From Wyeomyia smithii (lineage: Eukaryota > Arthropoda > Insecta > Diptera > Culicidae): a DNA stretch of 64,000 nucleotides. The notes under the pieces are model-generated. The model was given only the letters and a program-made list of their open reading frames with translations. It had not been told where the DNA came from and did not search any database. The position numbers and the translations under genes were made by a program. This document shows positions 10,915 through 21,500 of the stretch, one piece after another. The stretch is taken from the NCBI RefSeq assembly GCF_029784165.1, contig NC_073695.1, forward strand, positions 214,716,396 through 214,780,395, given 5' to 3'. Each line of letters begins with the position of its first letter. The first letter of the stretch is position 1.

Positions 10915-12722
10915 CGGCTAGTGTATTGCATTGCTTTCCCTGCTCTCCTTATGTTCGGTACACATCCCGACAGCCACTGACGACAGCGCATACATGCAAT
11001 GCCAAACGGGCTATTAATTTTCATTTCCGTATGTCTGTTGGTTCTTCCAAGCTATCGCTAATGACAGCCTTTACAGCGCGTGATTATGATTTACGAAAGT
11101 AAGGCCGATGCTTTGAAATATTTTTCTCGCGTGGGGAATAATATCAACAATGGGAAAATATACCAAACGGTCTGCTTCGTATTCATCATGGTATCGGTCA
11201 AAGAAAAAGTTGAAGAGGTTGTTTATAAGACACGGCCGCAGAGTTAACGTACAATACGACAGCCTGTCTTGAGTTAATGTATTTCTTGCAATAGATTTTA
11301 GAATACACTTAATGGGGTTAATCAATTTGATGGTCTCTCTGCTCCAGATGACGTTTACCTATACAGACGGCACCGGTAACGACAATGAACAACAGCAGAA
11401 GCTATGTGCAACTATGCAGTTTTACTTGCTGCCGTATCCAAAACAAGAATGAAATTGAATTGTTTTGAGGCTGTCTTTTGTATCAAGTTGCACTGAGCTA
11501 GCATAATGTAGGCAGTGGTTACGAAGGGGGCCCAATAGTGCATTCCCGGTTAACTAGGTTTAATACTAACAATTTTCTGCAGTTTGCGGAGGCTTTGATA
11601 ATTTTACAACTGATTGCTGCAAATAGTAGGACTTGAGCGAAAAATTATGTGATTCAGGCTCATTAGCTCAAACATTCTTCAAATAAATGTTAAAATACAC
11701 TCAGTTACTTTTGACACGCTCACACACGCTAGATATTCACACACGTTATATATGCGCACACACCCTATATGGATATGGATGATGGTGGCTTCTCAAACCA
11801 CCTAGCGGTGCGAGTCTCATTCACTTTCTGGCTGTATTCCCTCAATGATATCTGAATTAGATTACCGCTGGTGGGGTCCAACTCAGCTCCAAGGGGAGCT
11901 GAACTGGAAAAGGAAAGAACAGCAGCTAACTACTACCAGCGCCGCTGTTGCCCGCTGCTGCTCCAGGCCGCCTTTGCCCGCTGCACTGCCATCGTTGCTA
12001 CTGTCCGCCGTTGCTGCTCGCTGCTAGTAAACTGAATTGCTTGAGGAGAAGCAGTCTCTTATATAGCTCAACGAGTGCATTCTCGGCTAACTAGGTACTC
12101 TATTCTGTCGTCCTTTTCAGGGAAAGGCAGCAAGCGACCAATCAAAGGTCGACATTTACGTTTCGACAGGGTTCAACAGTTTTCACTAGTACGATAGTTC
12201 AAACAATCAGATTACAATTTTCTGCATTTGGACGGGTGCTTAGATGATTTTCCAATCGATTGCTGCAAAAATGACTGTAATCGGATGGAAACTGACTGAG
12301 TTTAAAACGTTTGAAATTGGACAATTTTCGTGACGCTCTCGATGTTTTCTGTTTTTGAAATTGGATCCCTGTATTGATGTATGACCCCTGTATATGTTGC
12401 TGTAAGACGTATTCTACGTCAAAAAAAGAAACGAAGGAGTGAGAGTCCGATATCATTGATGACAGTCGCAGCCGATCACCAGGCTGTCAAAAGTGCTGAC
12501 TAAAATAACAGGTACTCCTCAAAATGAACAAACTAGACTGTCATGTCCGAACGAACGAAATACATACACAAAAATGAGCTGTCGTGTGCAACACAGGACA
12601 GCTTCGTTGTTTGTAAGCATTAGCTGTATGTAAGGTCTCATGAATATATCTGAGTCATGAGGCTGCTGTAGCCTAGTCGTCAGTATAGTGTCGCACCGCA
12701 ATACTTTTCTAATGCCTGGTTA
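10915..12722 (+). repeat. Dispersed repeat R3, split by a promoter-bearing insertion
   Basis: 10915-11213 and 12421-12722 match one continuous block at about 45635-46260. Landmarks are CGACAGCCACTGACGACAGC, GTCTGTTGGTTCTT, GATAATATCAACAATGG, then AACAAACTA-ACTGTCAT and CGTCAGTAT. The 1.2 kb between them is an insertion. Boundaries are set by the join in the 45.9 kb copy (AAGAAAAAGGAGAAACGAAAAAG). R3 itself has no coding potential. Confidence 0.8.
11214..12420 (-). mobile_element. Promoter-bearing hairpin element, minus copy
   Basis: Read on the minus strand it starts with the palindrome GACGTAGAATACGTC (12406-12420). It continues through TTGCAGCAATCGATTGGAAAAT, an inverted-CCAAT motif CTTTGATTGGTCGC (12136-12148 region) and a TATA box CTATATAAGAG (12056-12066), then a leader rich in AGCAGC. 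The same order of motifs is seen at 14.66 and 30.13 kb. Two internal blocks repeat about 540-640 bp apart (AACTAGGT near 11560 and 12095; TTTTCTGCA near 11573 and 12218). A 60-codon frame at 11845-12027 is on the opposite strand to the leader and is not considered real. Confidence 0.6.
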
Positions 12723-13055
12723 CGTTACATTCTAGCTGGGAGATTTTAGGGAAATCTTCTTAAGTCGAGTTTCATATACCGGCCAGAAAGTAACTTACCA
12801 ATTTTACACTGAAGAATGCACTGCATGCGTATCCATTCAACCAGCTGATATTCAAAACAAGCCTAGACTCTAACCACAAAATCAGCCTAGTGAAATTACT
12901 CTTGTTGGAAAAATCTAGGAGGAAGAGAAAGATGCAAGAGCAGAAATCATCAATCGCACAGCAAAATACTTCCGAAGGAGATGCTGCTAAGCCACTCAAT
13001 GAAAATGTATTAAAAGTGTTACGGAACGTCAGCTTTTAACCATGAAGTATTGGTT
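12723..13055. other. No feature recognised
   Basis: Spacer between R3 and the next MITE; only short frames. Confidence 0.45.
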
Positions 13056-13057
13056 TA

Positions 13058-13860
13058 CCGTAAACTGGGGTGACTTTGATCACTCTACCCCTTTTTTGAA
13101 TGATTGTGATAAAAAACGCTCGAAAAGCTTGATATTTGTCGTAATATTCACTAATTATGTTTAAATATGTCTACATTGCTACTATCCATGCATTTTAAGC
13201 TATTAAAAGAGTGTTTTTCATGCTAGAATATAAAGTGGATTTTGAGCAATTTTTATTGCATACAAACAATTGGTTCAAGCAGATACAAAACAACAAGCTG
13301 CGATACGTAAAGTTTGTTTATTTTGTGCCCAGACGAATTCAACGATTTTCATTATTGTTTTTCTAATTTTTTCCTCAAAGGTAATGTTGAGTCCAAATAA
13401 TCTCAACAGTATATTGTATGTTTTTTTTCTCACGACAACCCAAGACGTCACGTAACATGCATTTTTGGACTATTGGGTAAGCCATATTTCACGTGGACTA
13501 GGTTTTGGTGATTTTAGACCCCCTTTTTTCTCCGTGAACAGTCCTTCATGTATATCCTAAAATTTTTTATAAATCTAGGACATTCGCCTAATAGACTGTT
13601 GACGTGGATTGCTTGCCTGAATTGCTTTTTCATATTAATAAACTCATCAAAGTCGTTTTAAGTTGTTCAAATTTGGCAAAGCAGTAAAGTTTCACTTCAA
13701 ATTCATCAATTCATGAAGTGATCAAAGTCACCCCGGAATGATGATCGATGTGAAAATTTTAGAGCACCTTTTAAAATTGTCAAACAATTTGGTATTCAGT
13801 ACATTCTCAAAATATTTAAGATATATTCAAAAAAGTGATCAAAGTCACCCCAGTTTACGG
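13058..13860. mobile_element. Nonautonomous Tc1/mariner-type element, TA-flanked
   Basis: Terminal inverted repeats (TIRs) of at least 28 bp (CCGTAAACTGGGGTGACTTT inward) lie between TA dinucleotides at 13056-57 and 13861-62. An internal inverted copy of the end motif (GTGATCAAAGTCACCCCGG, 13720-13738) lies about 120 bp inside the right end. No transposase. Confidence 0.85.
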
Positions 13861-13877
13861 TACCTAAATTCGACGTG

Positions 13878-14520
13878 AGCAGACTAATTCAAGCAAGGCC
13901 CCATGCTCAAAAAGGCCTCATGAGGCGTGACAGATCGTGAAATCATGCTATAAAACTGCGGGGTGCAATAAACGAGCTGGTTAAGGCGATAGGTATCTCA
14001 AAGGAACGCGTTGGTATAATTCATTAGTGTTTACCAACAAAGAAGTTGTGGTCTGTGCATAATGTAACTGTCGTTGTAGTGTAATGTTTTTAACTATGGA
14101 TCAAAAGATCAACTTTTCAAGCTTTTGATGGGGAATCTGGGATTGGTTACGCGCAATGGAAATGAATTTTCGATTCGTGATAATGAATGAAATGTGAACA
14201 CTACTGAGTCTAACTGAATCTATTTTTTTCTGGCAGTTACAAGGCACAATATCCACCTTGAACATGGTAAAACATTAGATCTATGGAAAGTTGAAATTAA
14301 AGAAAAACGGCCGCATATAACGGAGAAAAAAGTGCTCTTTCATCAAGACAATGCTTCTGCCCGTGCTGCTCGCGATACAACCTATAAATTGGAGAAATTG
14401 CGAATTGGTTCCACAGACCACGTTTTCGCCAGATTCAGCCCTGAGTGACTATTTCCAGTTTATAACGGTTGAAAATGTAAGGGATTCCACTCGAGTGAGG
14501 AGTTAGAAGCAAATGATTAC
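13878..14520 (+). pseudogene. mariner (DD34D) transposase relic
   Basis: Three-frame reading shows scattered mariner blocks in the correct order. These are a helix-turn-helix-like IGISKERVGIIH near 13990-14025, the LTMDQK block near 14095, FVIMNE near 14175, GKTLDLWKVEIKEKRPHITE (about 14265-14325) and VLFHQDNA near 14335-14355. Near the third-aspartate region, a FSPE-stop replaces SPDLAPSD. The first catalytic aspartate appears as N (VTMDE to VIMNE), the second (HQDNA) is kept, the third is damaged. Several stops and frameshifts make it inactive. Confidence 0.82.
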
Positions 14521-14534
14521 ACTGTGCTACAGCG

Positions 14535-14655
14535 ATTTAGAACTTTTGAAGTGACCTAGTGTAGGTTGTAGGTCTTGTTGAGTATAGCATTCGCTCATAC
14601 TAGAAGTTTTACAAACACCCCCAAAATCTGAAGTTATGGTCAAAATACGGTTTTT
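14535..14655 (+). repeat. Repeat R2 copy
   Basis: TAGGTCTTGTTGAGTATAGC, CATTCGCTCATACTAGAA and GTTATGGTCAAAATACGG match, inverted, 17858-17975 and more distantly the palindrome arms at 440-530. Confidence 0.75.
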
Positions 14656-15913
14656 GAAGTAGAATACTTCTCTCAGGAAGTTCGGCTACATAGGGATGTG
14701 AAATGAAAATCTAAAACCGAAAAAAGTGAAAAATATGTCCAATTTCAAATGCTATTAAATCGGTTAGTATTCGATGGATTTCCTTCGTTCTTGCAGCAAT
14801 AGATTGGAAAATCTACTAAGATTTTTCCCAAAAGAAGATAATTTGATTTTATTGTTCGAACTATTTTACTATTGAAAATAGTCAAGCCTTGTCAAAACGA
14901 AAAATTCGACCTCTGATTGGTCGTTATATGATTGCTTCCCAAGCACGGTCGACAGAATCCTTGCAATTTTAAACATGCTATTTGGCCTATATAAGAGCCT
15001 GTTTCAGCCGAAGCCACTCATAATAGTTCTAAACAGCGACAACAGCAGTCGTCCTCGCTTAGCAGCAGCACTAGCAGTGCAGGGGATATCAGCGATGGCG
15101 GGAAGCGGCCACAGCTGTGGCGTAGCAATGGATAGCACCCTAGTTGCAGCGGATTCCAGCAACGATAGTAGCTGGGCCAGCTGATGCAGGGACAGCGGAT
15201 ACCAATGGCAGCGTATAGCGACCACAACTATGGCATGGCTATGGATAGCCCATTAGTTGCAGCGGATCTCAGCATAGATAGCGGCTGATGCAGTAAGGCA
15301 CTTTAGTGAAATGCAGTCTCTGAGTGATAGTGGGCACTAGTAAATGCATTCAATGAAAAGTTGACTCATTTTGGCAACACGTGACCCGTCCAGTTTTGAA
15401 CGTTAAATCAGCATTCCATTGTGTACTTTATCACAAGGAGTACTTTATTCGCCCTGTCAGTGATAACGCAAAGATGTGATCGGCATCTTATCCGATACTA
15501 ATTGATTGATTGATTTTTATTATAGAGCTTTTAACCTGAGGGGTCATTCAGCTCTTACCCGATACTAAAATGAACAACAAATTGTCCAAAATTGACTTGA
15601 TTGAAGAGTTAATATTTCCTAATGAGTTAATTCACATTTTTAGATTTGTAAAAGTTATGAGTTTTACTTCATCTCCGTGTCTCAAAACGTACTGAATTAT
15701 TTTTTCCTTAAGTCATGAGCGTCGTGTTCATCTTAAAATTTTAAAATTGTCAAGCCCCAACCATGACAAGCAACTTAATATATTATTGAAAATAGTCAAT
15801 CCTTGTTGAAGCGCAAAATTTGATTGATCTGATTAGTCAACGTTTATTTACTAAAAAAAAATGACTGACACGCAAGCGGCCGGGTTATCTTTCTTGTAAA
15901 AGTATTCTACTTC
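14656..15913 (+). mobile_element. Promoter-bearing hairpin element, plus copy
   Basis: Starts with GAAGTAGAATACTTC (14656-14670, self-complementary arms GAAGTA/TACTTC) and ends with GTATTCTACTTC (15902-15913), so the ends are also inverted repeats of each other. Inside, in order: TTGCAGCAATAGATTGGAAA, CTATTGAAAATAGTCAAGCC, CCTCTGATTGGTCG (14910), CTATATAAGAG (14987-14997), then a CAGCAG-rich leader with an imperfect duplicated block (ATGGATAGC...TTGCAGCGGAT at 15129 and 15240). A second partial copy of the CTATTGAAAATAGTC block is at about 15783. No convincing coding frame. Confidence 0.6.
14987..14997 (+). promoter_or_regulatory. TATA box with upstream inverted CCAAT
   Basis: CTATATAAGAG, 64 bp downstream of CTGATTGGTCG. 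The same pair with similar spacing occurs at 30387/30468. A start site would be expected about 30 bp downstream, near CTCATAATAG. Confidence 0.55.
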
Positions 15914-16359
15914 AACCTTGCGGTCGTGGCCTTGCACACAACCCTCCTGTTATTTCATATAATAAAACAATGTTTGTCATAATCTTAGATTTTTTGAAAA
16001 GGGTAAAGTGGGGTAAAAAAGACTCGAAAATTGTGAGTGTACAAACTGCTGAAAAGACAAAAAAAGCTGTAACTAATCGATTTCTCTGAAAATTGATATG
16101 GTAATTCTATCCTATAAAAATATACAATGTCGGTTTTCGAAAGTTGCTGTCGAGGTTACATAAGTAGATATTTACATTTTTCTCCAAAAACATGGTGATT
16201 TTTGGAGTTTTTTTGTCAGAACTAGTTCCTACAATTAAACAATACGTTTTTCAAATTAACTCAGGATTTTTTCTTGGACGTATTCAAAAAGTTCACCGTT
16301 TTAAAATAAATCGATTTTTTTATAACAAGGTTTGGGCCATCATTTGAGCCTGTTACACA
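15914..16359. other. No gene recognised
   Basis: AT-rich. A GGTAAAGTGGGGTAA motif at about 16003 looks like a mosquito MITE end, but no partner was found. Confidence 0.4.
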
Positions 16360-16970
16360 AGGAGCGCAACTCCATTTTGTACCTACATTTAAAATGCTGG
16401 CTATAGCAGGCTATAGCTCTATAACATCCCAGTCTCAAATTGGTTTAAAAAACTGACCTCCAAAAAAAATCTCGGGTTCGGGTCTGGCTCGGGTTTCACA
16501 GCTTCGGGTTCGGGTTTCCCAAAAATAAAATTTTCGGGTTCGGGTTTGGTCGGAAAAAATGTTTCGGGTCGGGTTCGGGTTTCAACCGAAAAACAAAATT
16601 CGGGTACGGGTTTAAAAAAAGCCAAACTCGACCATCTCTGGTACAATGGTTCAGTAAGCATACCGAATTGCAGAAAAATCGATGCATTCTACTCAAAGTT
16701 ACAGTAACATTATGATTTTAGCAGCACCTGGACATTAGAGTTCAAAATGCCTTTTCACCAGGCCGGATTTAATTGGGGAGGCCAAATGTCCCGGGCCGTT
16801 CGACACCAGGGGTCCCCCTGGTTCTAGACCAGACGTGAATACAGGTTGGAAACCTTTTCACTCCACTAACACTTTTCCCAAAAAACTTATATGTACAAAT
16901 TATTTCATGAATGAACAATCAAATATAAGCTCGATTGGGGGACATCGATACAAAACGTAGTTGCGCTCCT
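16360..16970. mobile_element. TIR element carrying a CGGGTT-rich tandem array
   Basis: AGGAGCGCAACT followed by C-CATTTTGTA (16360-16382) is repeated inverted at 16948-16970 with two mismatches. It encloses the hexamer-like array at 16473-16612. No transposase frame; no TSD detected. Confidence 0.55.
16473..16612. repeat. Degenerate CGGGTT/TTCGGG tandem repeat
   Basis: Many copies of CGGGTTCGGG-like units, punctuated by A-rich spacers (CCAAAAATAAAATTTT). On the minus strand they read as Pro-Glu-Pro and explain the apparent proline-rich frames there. Confidence 0.8.
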
Positions 16971-17235
16971 GCCACAATGGGTTTAAATAATGTTTTTTAA
17001 CATGTATGAATAATGAAATTTGTCGGTCGTGACTAAAACGGCGCAGTTTTTAATAACATCAAATGAAAGCTCTTGAGTTGCTCTATAAAACGTATAGCTT
17101 AGATAGCTTAGGGTCCAGTTTTGTTGACAAGCAAAAAAAAAGCTGTAATATTCACCAGTTTTTGAAGAAAAATGCAAATATCCTATAATGAACCCACGAC
17201 AGCAACTCTTAACAACCGGCATTTTTTTTATAGGA

Positions 17236-17858
17236 TTTTTGGACCTCAGCGCGTATAATATATTTTTACTCAGTCATTTATCAACCGATTTTCAATATTT
17301 AAGCAGTTTTGGAAAGAAGACAAATAGAGCTTTCAAAATATTAATATAGGTTTTTGCTAATTTCAATGAAACATGTTGAGTTATTTGAGTTTAAATCTAA
17401 TTTTTTAGACTTTCTCACGCATTTTTTCAATTTAATTTGAAATTTTTCGTCTATTTTTGTAAGAAACATACCAACATATACTTTAATTTTGAAAGTATTT
17501 TCAATTCCAAATCAAATGAAAGTAGTTTTGTGTAAATCGGTGGTATTTGGCTAAGTTATATATTTTTTTAAGAAAACCAGAATTTTTGGCTCCTATCGCA
17601 TAATTATTTCACGGAGCTACAAATGATGAAAAAATGCAAAAACTTCTGATGTGACTTAGTGTGGGTTGTAGCTTTAGTCAAGTGTTACTTGCGCGTTTAC
17701 TTAAAGTTACTTACAAATACTCCAAAAAATATGAGTTATGGTGAAAACCCTGTTTTTTACCTTAGCTCACATTTTTATGTTTAATTCGCTTATTTTTTAA
17801 CCGATTCTTTATGTTTTGGCTGTTTTGGAAAAATATTATATGCGCTGAGGTCCAAAAA
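17236..17858. mobile_element. TIR element, TTTTTGGACCTCAGCGC ends
   Basis: TTTTTGGACCTCAGCGC with GTATAATATA (17236) is repeated inverted as TATTATATGCGC...AAAAA ending at 17858. It contains an R2-type block (17640-17835), and an inverted R2 copy follows immediately at 17858-18000. The whole 17.6-18.0 kb stretch is therefore an imperfect palindrome. Confidence 0.6.
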
Positions 17859-18000
17859 ACCGTATTTTGACCATAACTTCAGATTTTGGGAGTGTTTCGA
17901 AAATTTCTAGTATGAGCGAATGTTACACTCAACAAGACCTACAACCTACACTAGGTCACTTCAGAAGTTCTTGCATTTTTTTTTTCATTTGTAGCACAGT
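17858..18000 (-). repeat. Repeat R2 copy, inverted
   Basis: Reverse complement of 14535-14655 with few differences. Ends in a T-rich run and TTTGTAGCAC, as the palindrome block at 420-440 does. Confidence 0.75.
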
Positions 18001-18114
18001 GTTATTTTTATTTGAAATGATTGCTACCAAATATCTTATTATACCAATATAGTTCACTCCCGAATTTCCCATATAATTTCTGTTTTTTTTGTAATTTTTG
18101 TGGTGTAAAAGGTA

Positions 18115-18947
18115 CAGTAACGCAATTTAGGCGGACATGAACTTTTCGATGTAATTTAGTGGTTTTAAAGCAAGAAGTTGTTTCTTATACTTATTCCTTT
18201 ATTTATGTGCAATTGAAAATTAGGGTGGCCCTAAAATCAACGAAACAAAATAAACTAACTGTTTTGTTTGCAGAAATAATTGCAACCATTCTTCGGCAAA
18301 AATGTAAATCAACTAATTTTAAGCAACTTCGTTATTATTTTTTGTAGCTATTTAATTTACCGACTAAGAGCAATTTGACGTAACTGACCTAGGGTTTTAA
18401 AAACAAAACAAATTTGTTGCTTTATTTTTTCAAGTCAAATGTAATAACAAAGTTTTCTTCGATTAACCTTAAGAACACAAAAATACGCAACTTTTGAGGG
18501 AAAAACATCGCGATATGTTGTATAGGTGAAAAGTTTTTATTTTTTCAATGGAACGTTCAATAAAAACATATTTTAAGGCTTTTGAGGTCATCCGAAGAAT
18601 ACTCTGTTATTAAATTTGAATTGAAAAAATAGAGCCAAAAACTGTTTTTTCGGAACCCACTCTAAGCCAGTCACGTAAAACTGCTCTATTTCGGTCAATT
18701 TAATAGCTACAAAAGAGTTTTTTTTTGTTGCTCAAAATTAGTCAATCTACAACTGTGCCGAAGATTGTATACAGTTACTTTTGCAAATGAAAAAGTTATT
18801 TTATTATTTCACCGATTTTAGGACCACCTTAATTTTCATTTGCACATAAATAAAGGACTAGTTATAAGAAACAACTTAGAAGAAACTATGGTTCTGAAAT
18901 CAAAAAATCGCATCGAAAACCTCATGTCCACCTAAATTGCCTTACTG
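18115..18947. mobile_element. Nonautonomous TA-flanked element with about 130-bp TIRs
   Basis: CAGTAACGCAATTTAGGCGG at the left is matched by the inverted CAGTAAGGCAATTTAGGTGG at the right. TA duplications lie at 18113-14 and 18948-49. Inner TIR landmarks are AGAAGTTGTTTCTTATA, TTTATTTATGTGCAA and TAGGGTGGCCCTAAAATC. No transposase. Confidence 0.88.
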
Positions 18948-18949
18948 TA

Positions 18950-19690
18950 CCACTGTGCATTGTTGTTGCATTTCTGTGAGCATGTGACCGATATTCTTAC
19001 ACACGAAACTAAAAATACTCAATTTTAGACTTAGTTGACTCAATTTCATACTTTCACAGAAAAAATGACAAATCATGTGAAAAAATTACTTATCGCAGAT
19101 TGCGTACGTGATTCCGGACTAGAAAAAATAAAAGGAGAAACCTGCGACGACGCGCTAGTGTAGGGTTTCATCAACAATGTCTCTAGTTGAACCTTCTATA
19201 TAATATGCTTGTCTTTAACGACGAATGACCTGGTTCTACTGAGATTCGAGCCAGCAATCTTCCGCTCTGTACCAATTAGTAGAAAATACATGGCTAGTTT
19301 GTGCTTGGTTAAACATTAAATGTCAAATACTCGAAACACCCGTAATTTCGGAATCTTCTGAAACTAATGTTTTGAAAAAAATTACTAAAACTTTCTTAAC
19401 CTCAATAATAAACTTTGAGTACTTTATGCGAACAATAGTATCTGCATGCTTTTTCCTGCGTGCTCGAAGATTGCTGAATATACTTTCACAGCTCCTTAAG
19501 GGATTTTTTTAGCGCTCCAGTAGAGCGGAGTAATAATATTTTTGTCGACTAGTTTGAAACGTTTGTACCAACAAATAATTATCAGTGTTACGTATAGCTC
19601 AAGTATGTGGTTGTATCTCGACCATATTTACTTTTTAAAAGTCGTGTGGAACTTTTACTTGTAAATTCCTTGTTTCCACAATGGTGAATA
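18950..19690. other. No gene; faint tRNA-like SINE trace
   Basis: CCTGGTTCTACTGAGATTCGAGCC (about 19230) resembles part of the minus SINE at 49250 but is too short to delimit. Otherwise AT-rich. Confidence 0.3.
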
Positions 19691-19696
19691 TATGTA

Positions 19697-19880
19697 CACT
19701 GGGGTCGCTTTTTGTGGTTTTTTGCGTTTTTTTAAACGGGATATTTTTACAATAACGCGGATTATTTTTACTCGATTCGGAAGATTATTTGTACGCGGTA
19801 CCAAATAAGTTTAGTATAAATATATCGAATTTAATCTTTTAAATGCGGTACAACCAACCGCGTAAAAAGCAACCCCAGTA
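19697..19880. mobile_element. Small MITE, ACTGGGGTYGCTTTTT ends
   Basis: ACTGGGGTCGCTTTTT at the left and its inverted partner AAAAAGCAACCCCAGT at the right, each next to TA. Internal TACGCGGTACC / GCGGTACAACC motifs are also inverted. Confidence 0.7.
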
Positions 19881-20105
19881 TATACTGTGGTTTTAAGCTT
19901 TCATTTCTTTCATGGCGTAAACTAATAATGCGATATTATTTTTTATTTTAAAATTCTTAAAACAAAAAGAAAACATTTAAGACAAATCTTCCATACTCAA
20001 AATTTGAAATCAACTCATTCGAGTTACACTTCTTTTTAATATTAATTATTTTCACTTGACATGTAGAACAGATTAGATTCACTAGTCACCTGTTTTGTCA
20101 TTAGA

Positions 20106-20244
20106 AGCGCCAATTGGTTTATCTCCACGATAATAGGAAAATCCTCGAGACAGTTGTGATCAGCTGATTACCTGAACTGTAATCAGCTGATCACAACTGT
20201 CTCGAGGATTTTCTTATTATCGTGGAGATAAACCAATTGGCGCT
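20106..20244. repeat. 65-bp-arm hairpin, nearly perfect
   Basis: Left arm 20106-20170, 9-base loop CCTGAACTG, right arm 20180-20244, with one mismatch (AGGAAAAT against AAGAAAAT). The arms contain CAGTTGTGATCAGCTGATTA. No TSD was seen outside. It could be a foldback MITE or a hairpin RNA source. Confidence 0.9.
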
Positions 20245-20454
20245 ACTTGGATAAAACCCCGATCGGGAAGCGCGAAAAACAAATATCCAATCGGTTGCTC
20301 CAGTATCGCGAGAATAGCCATTCAACAACAATAAAATACCACTCTTGATTTTTTTTGCAGACATTAAGATTTTATGTTCGGTTCTGTTTTGGGTTTGAGG
20401 TTGCAAAAACAATAACACAAACAAACGTCACCCATGTACTGCCTCATACATAAG

Positions 20455-20582
20455 GAACCATTAACATATCACATAACGTGGAATTTGGCAATTTTCAATA
20501 CCCACCCATCCCCACGTAACGCAATTTTACATGTTTGACACGCGCAAAGTAACGCGCGTTATGTATTGTATGAATGATCCCT
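20455..20582. mobile_element. Probable short MITE with CATAACG subterminal motifs
   Basis: GAACCATTAACATATCACATAACG and an imperfect inverted partner ending in GAATGATCC. Resembles other ACGTAA-type MITEs in the window. Confidence 0.4.
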
Positions 20583-21040
20583 AAGCGAACGTTATTCTCA
20601 TTATAAAATTCACAATAATATGTGCATTTTTTCAGTGTACCCATTTGGGTAATTTTATTGTCAAAAGTGATTCTTTTTCGAATGTCCTGTAGAACAAAAT
20701 CAGAAGTGGCGCTCCTAGCGGTCGACAAGGTAACTAGCGTTTCTGTCATTTTCAATGTGTCTTCTTTGGTATTATAAGATATTTGTTGCTACAATAACTG
20801 CATTACTTTTGATGGATATTATGTCGAAGAATAAAACAGTTTTTTTCAAATTATCCTCTTCTCATTAGTAGATCAAGGACGTTGTAGCCCATCTAACATA
20901 TATGACAAGGTGAATTTTTTGTGTGTGTTTAGCATGGAGCTGCCTCTCTGGTGTCTTCTAGAACTTAAACGATGTTTTCCTTGACACCTAGTATTTTGAT
21001 GCGGATGCGAAAGCAGATGGGATTTTTTTATGAGGATATT
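20583..21040. other. No feature recognised
   Basis: Spacer before the I element. The 86-codon minus frame at 20495-20755 overlaps the MITE and is not credible. Confidence 0.4.
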
Positions 21041-21500
21041 AATACATAATTATTCATTCTGTGCCGAACACGCATCAGTATCGGATGTGTTTGGTGATCG
21101 CTCCGATAGAATATAAAACAAAAGACGCGCGAGCAAGTGTTGGCATTGTTTGCCTGGTCGAGTGAAGGTTCAAGGTCGCCCGCCTTTGTGCAACTGTTTC
21201 GCATCGTGGCTGTTTGCTGGTACGTAAGCCGATTTGGCTGCTAAGTGATTTGTGCTACAGCAGTGGACGAGAATCTCAACATAAAGGAGGAAAAAGAAGT
21301 AGCCAACAGTTGACAGCGAGTTGTGTCGCTGTGCTGAGTGATCACACACCCGGCTCGCTGCTGGTGGCTGTTTTGAGCTGCTGTATTGGTGCTGCTGGCT
21401 GTAACGGCTGCAGCTTCGTCCGTTCGGACAACGAACCCTGCTGAAAGGAGAAGTAAAGAGGTACGTGTTCTGTCGGCGCTAGTGCGCTAGATTTAGCGCG

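Noticed and set aside
16419..16696. Pro-Glu repeat frames on the minus strand
   Set aside because: Direct translation of the CGGGTT array; no start context or domain.
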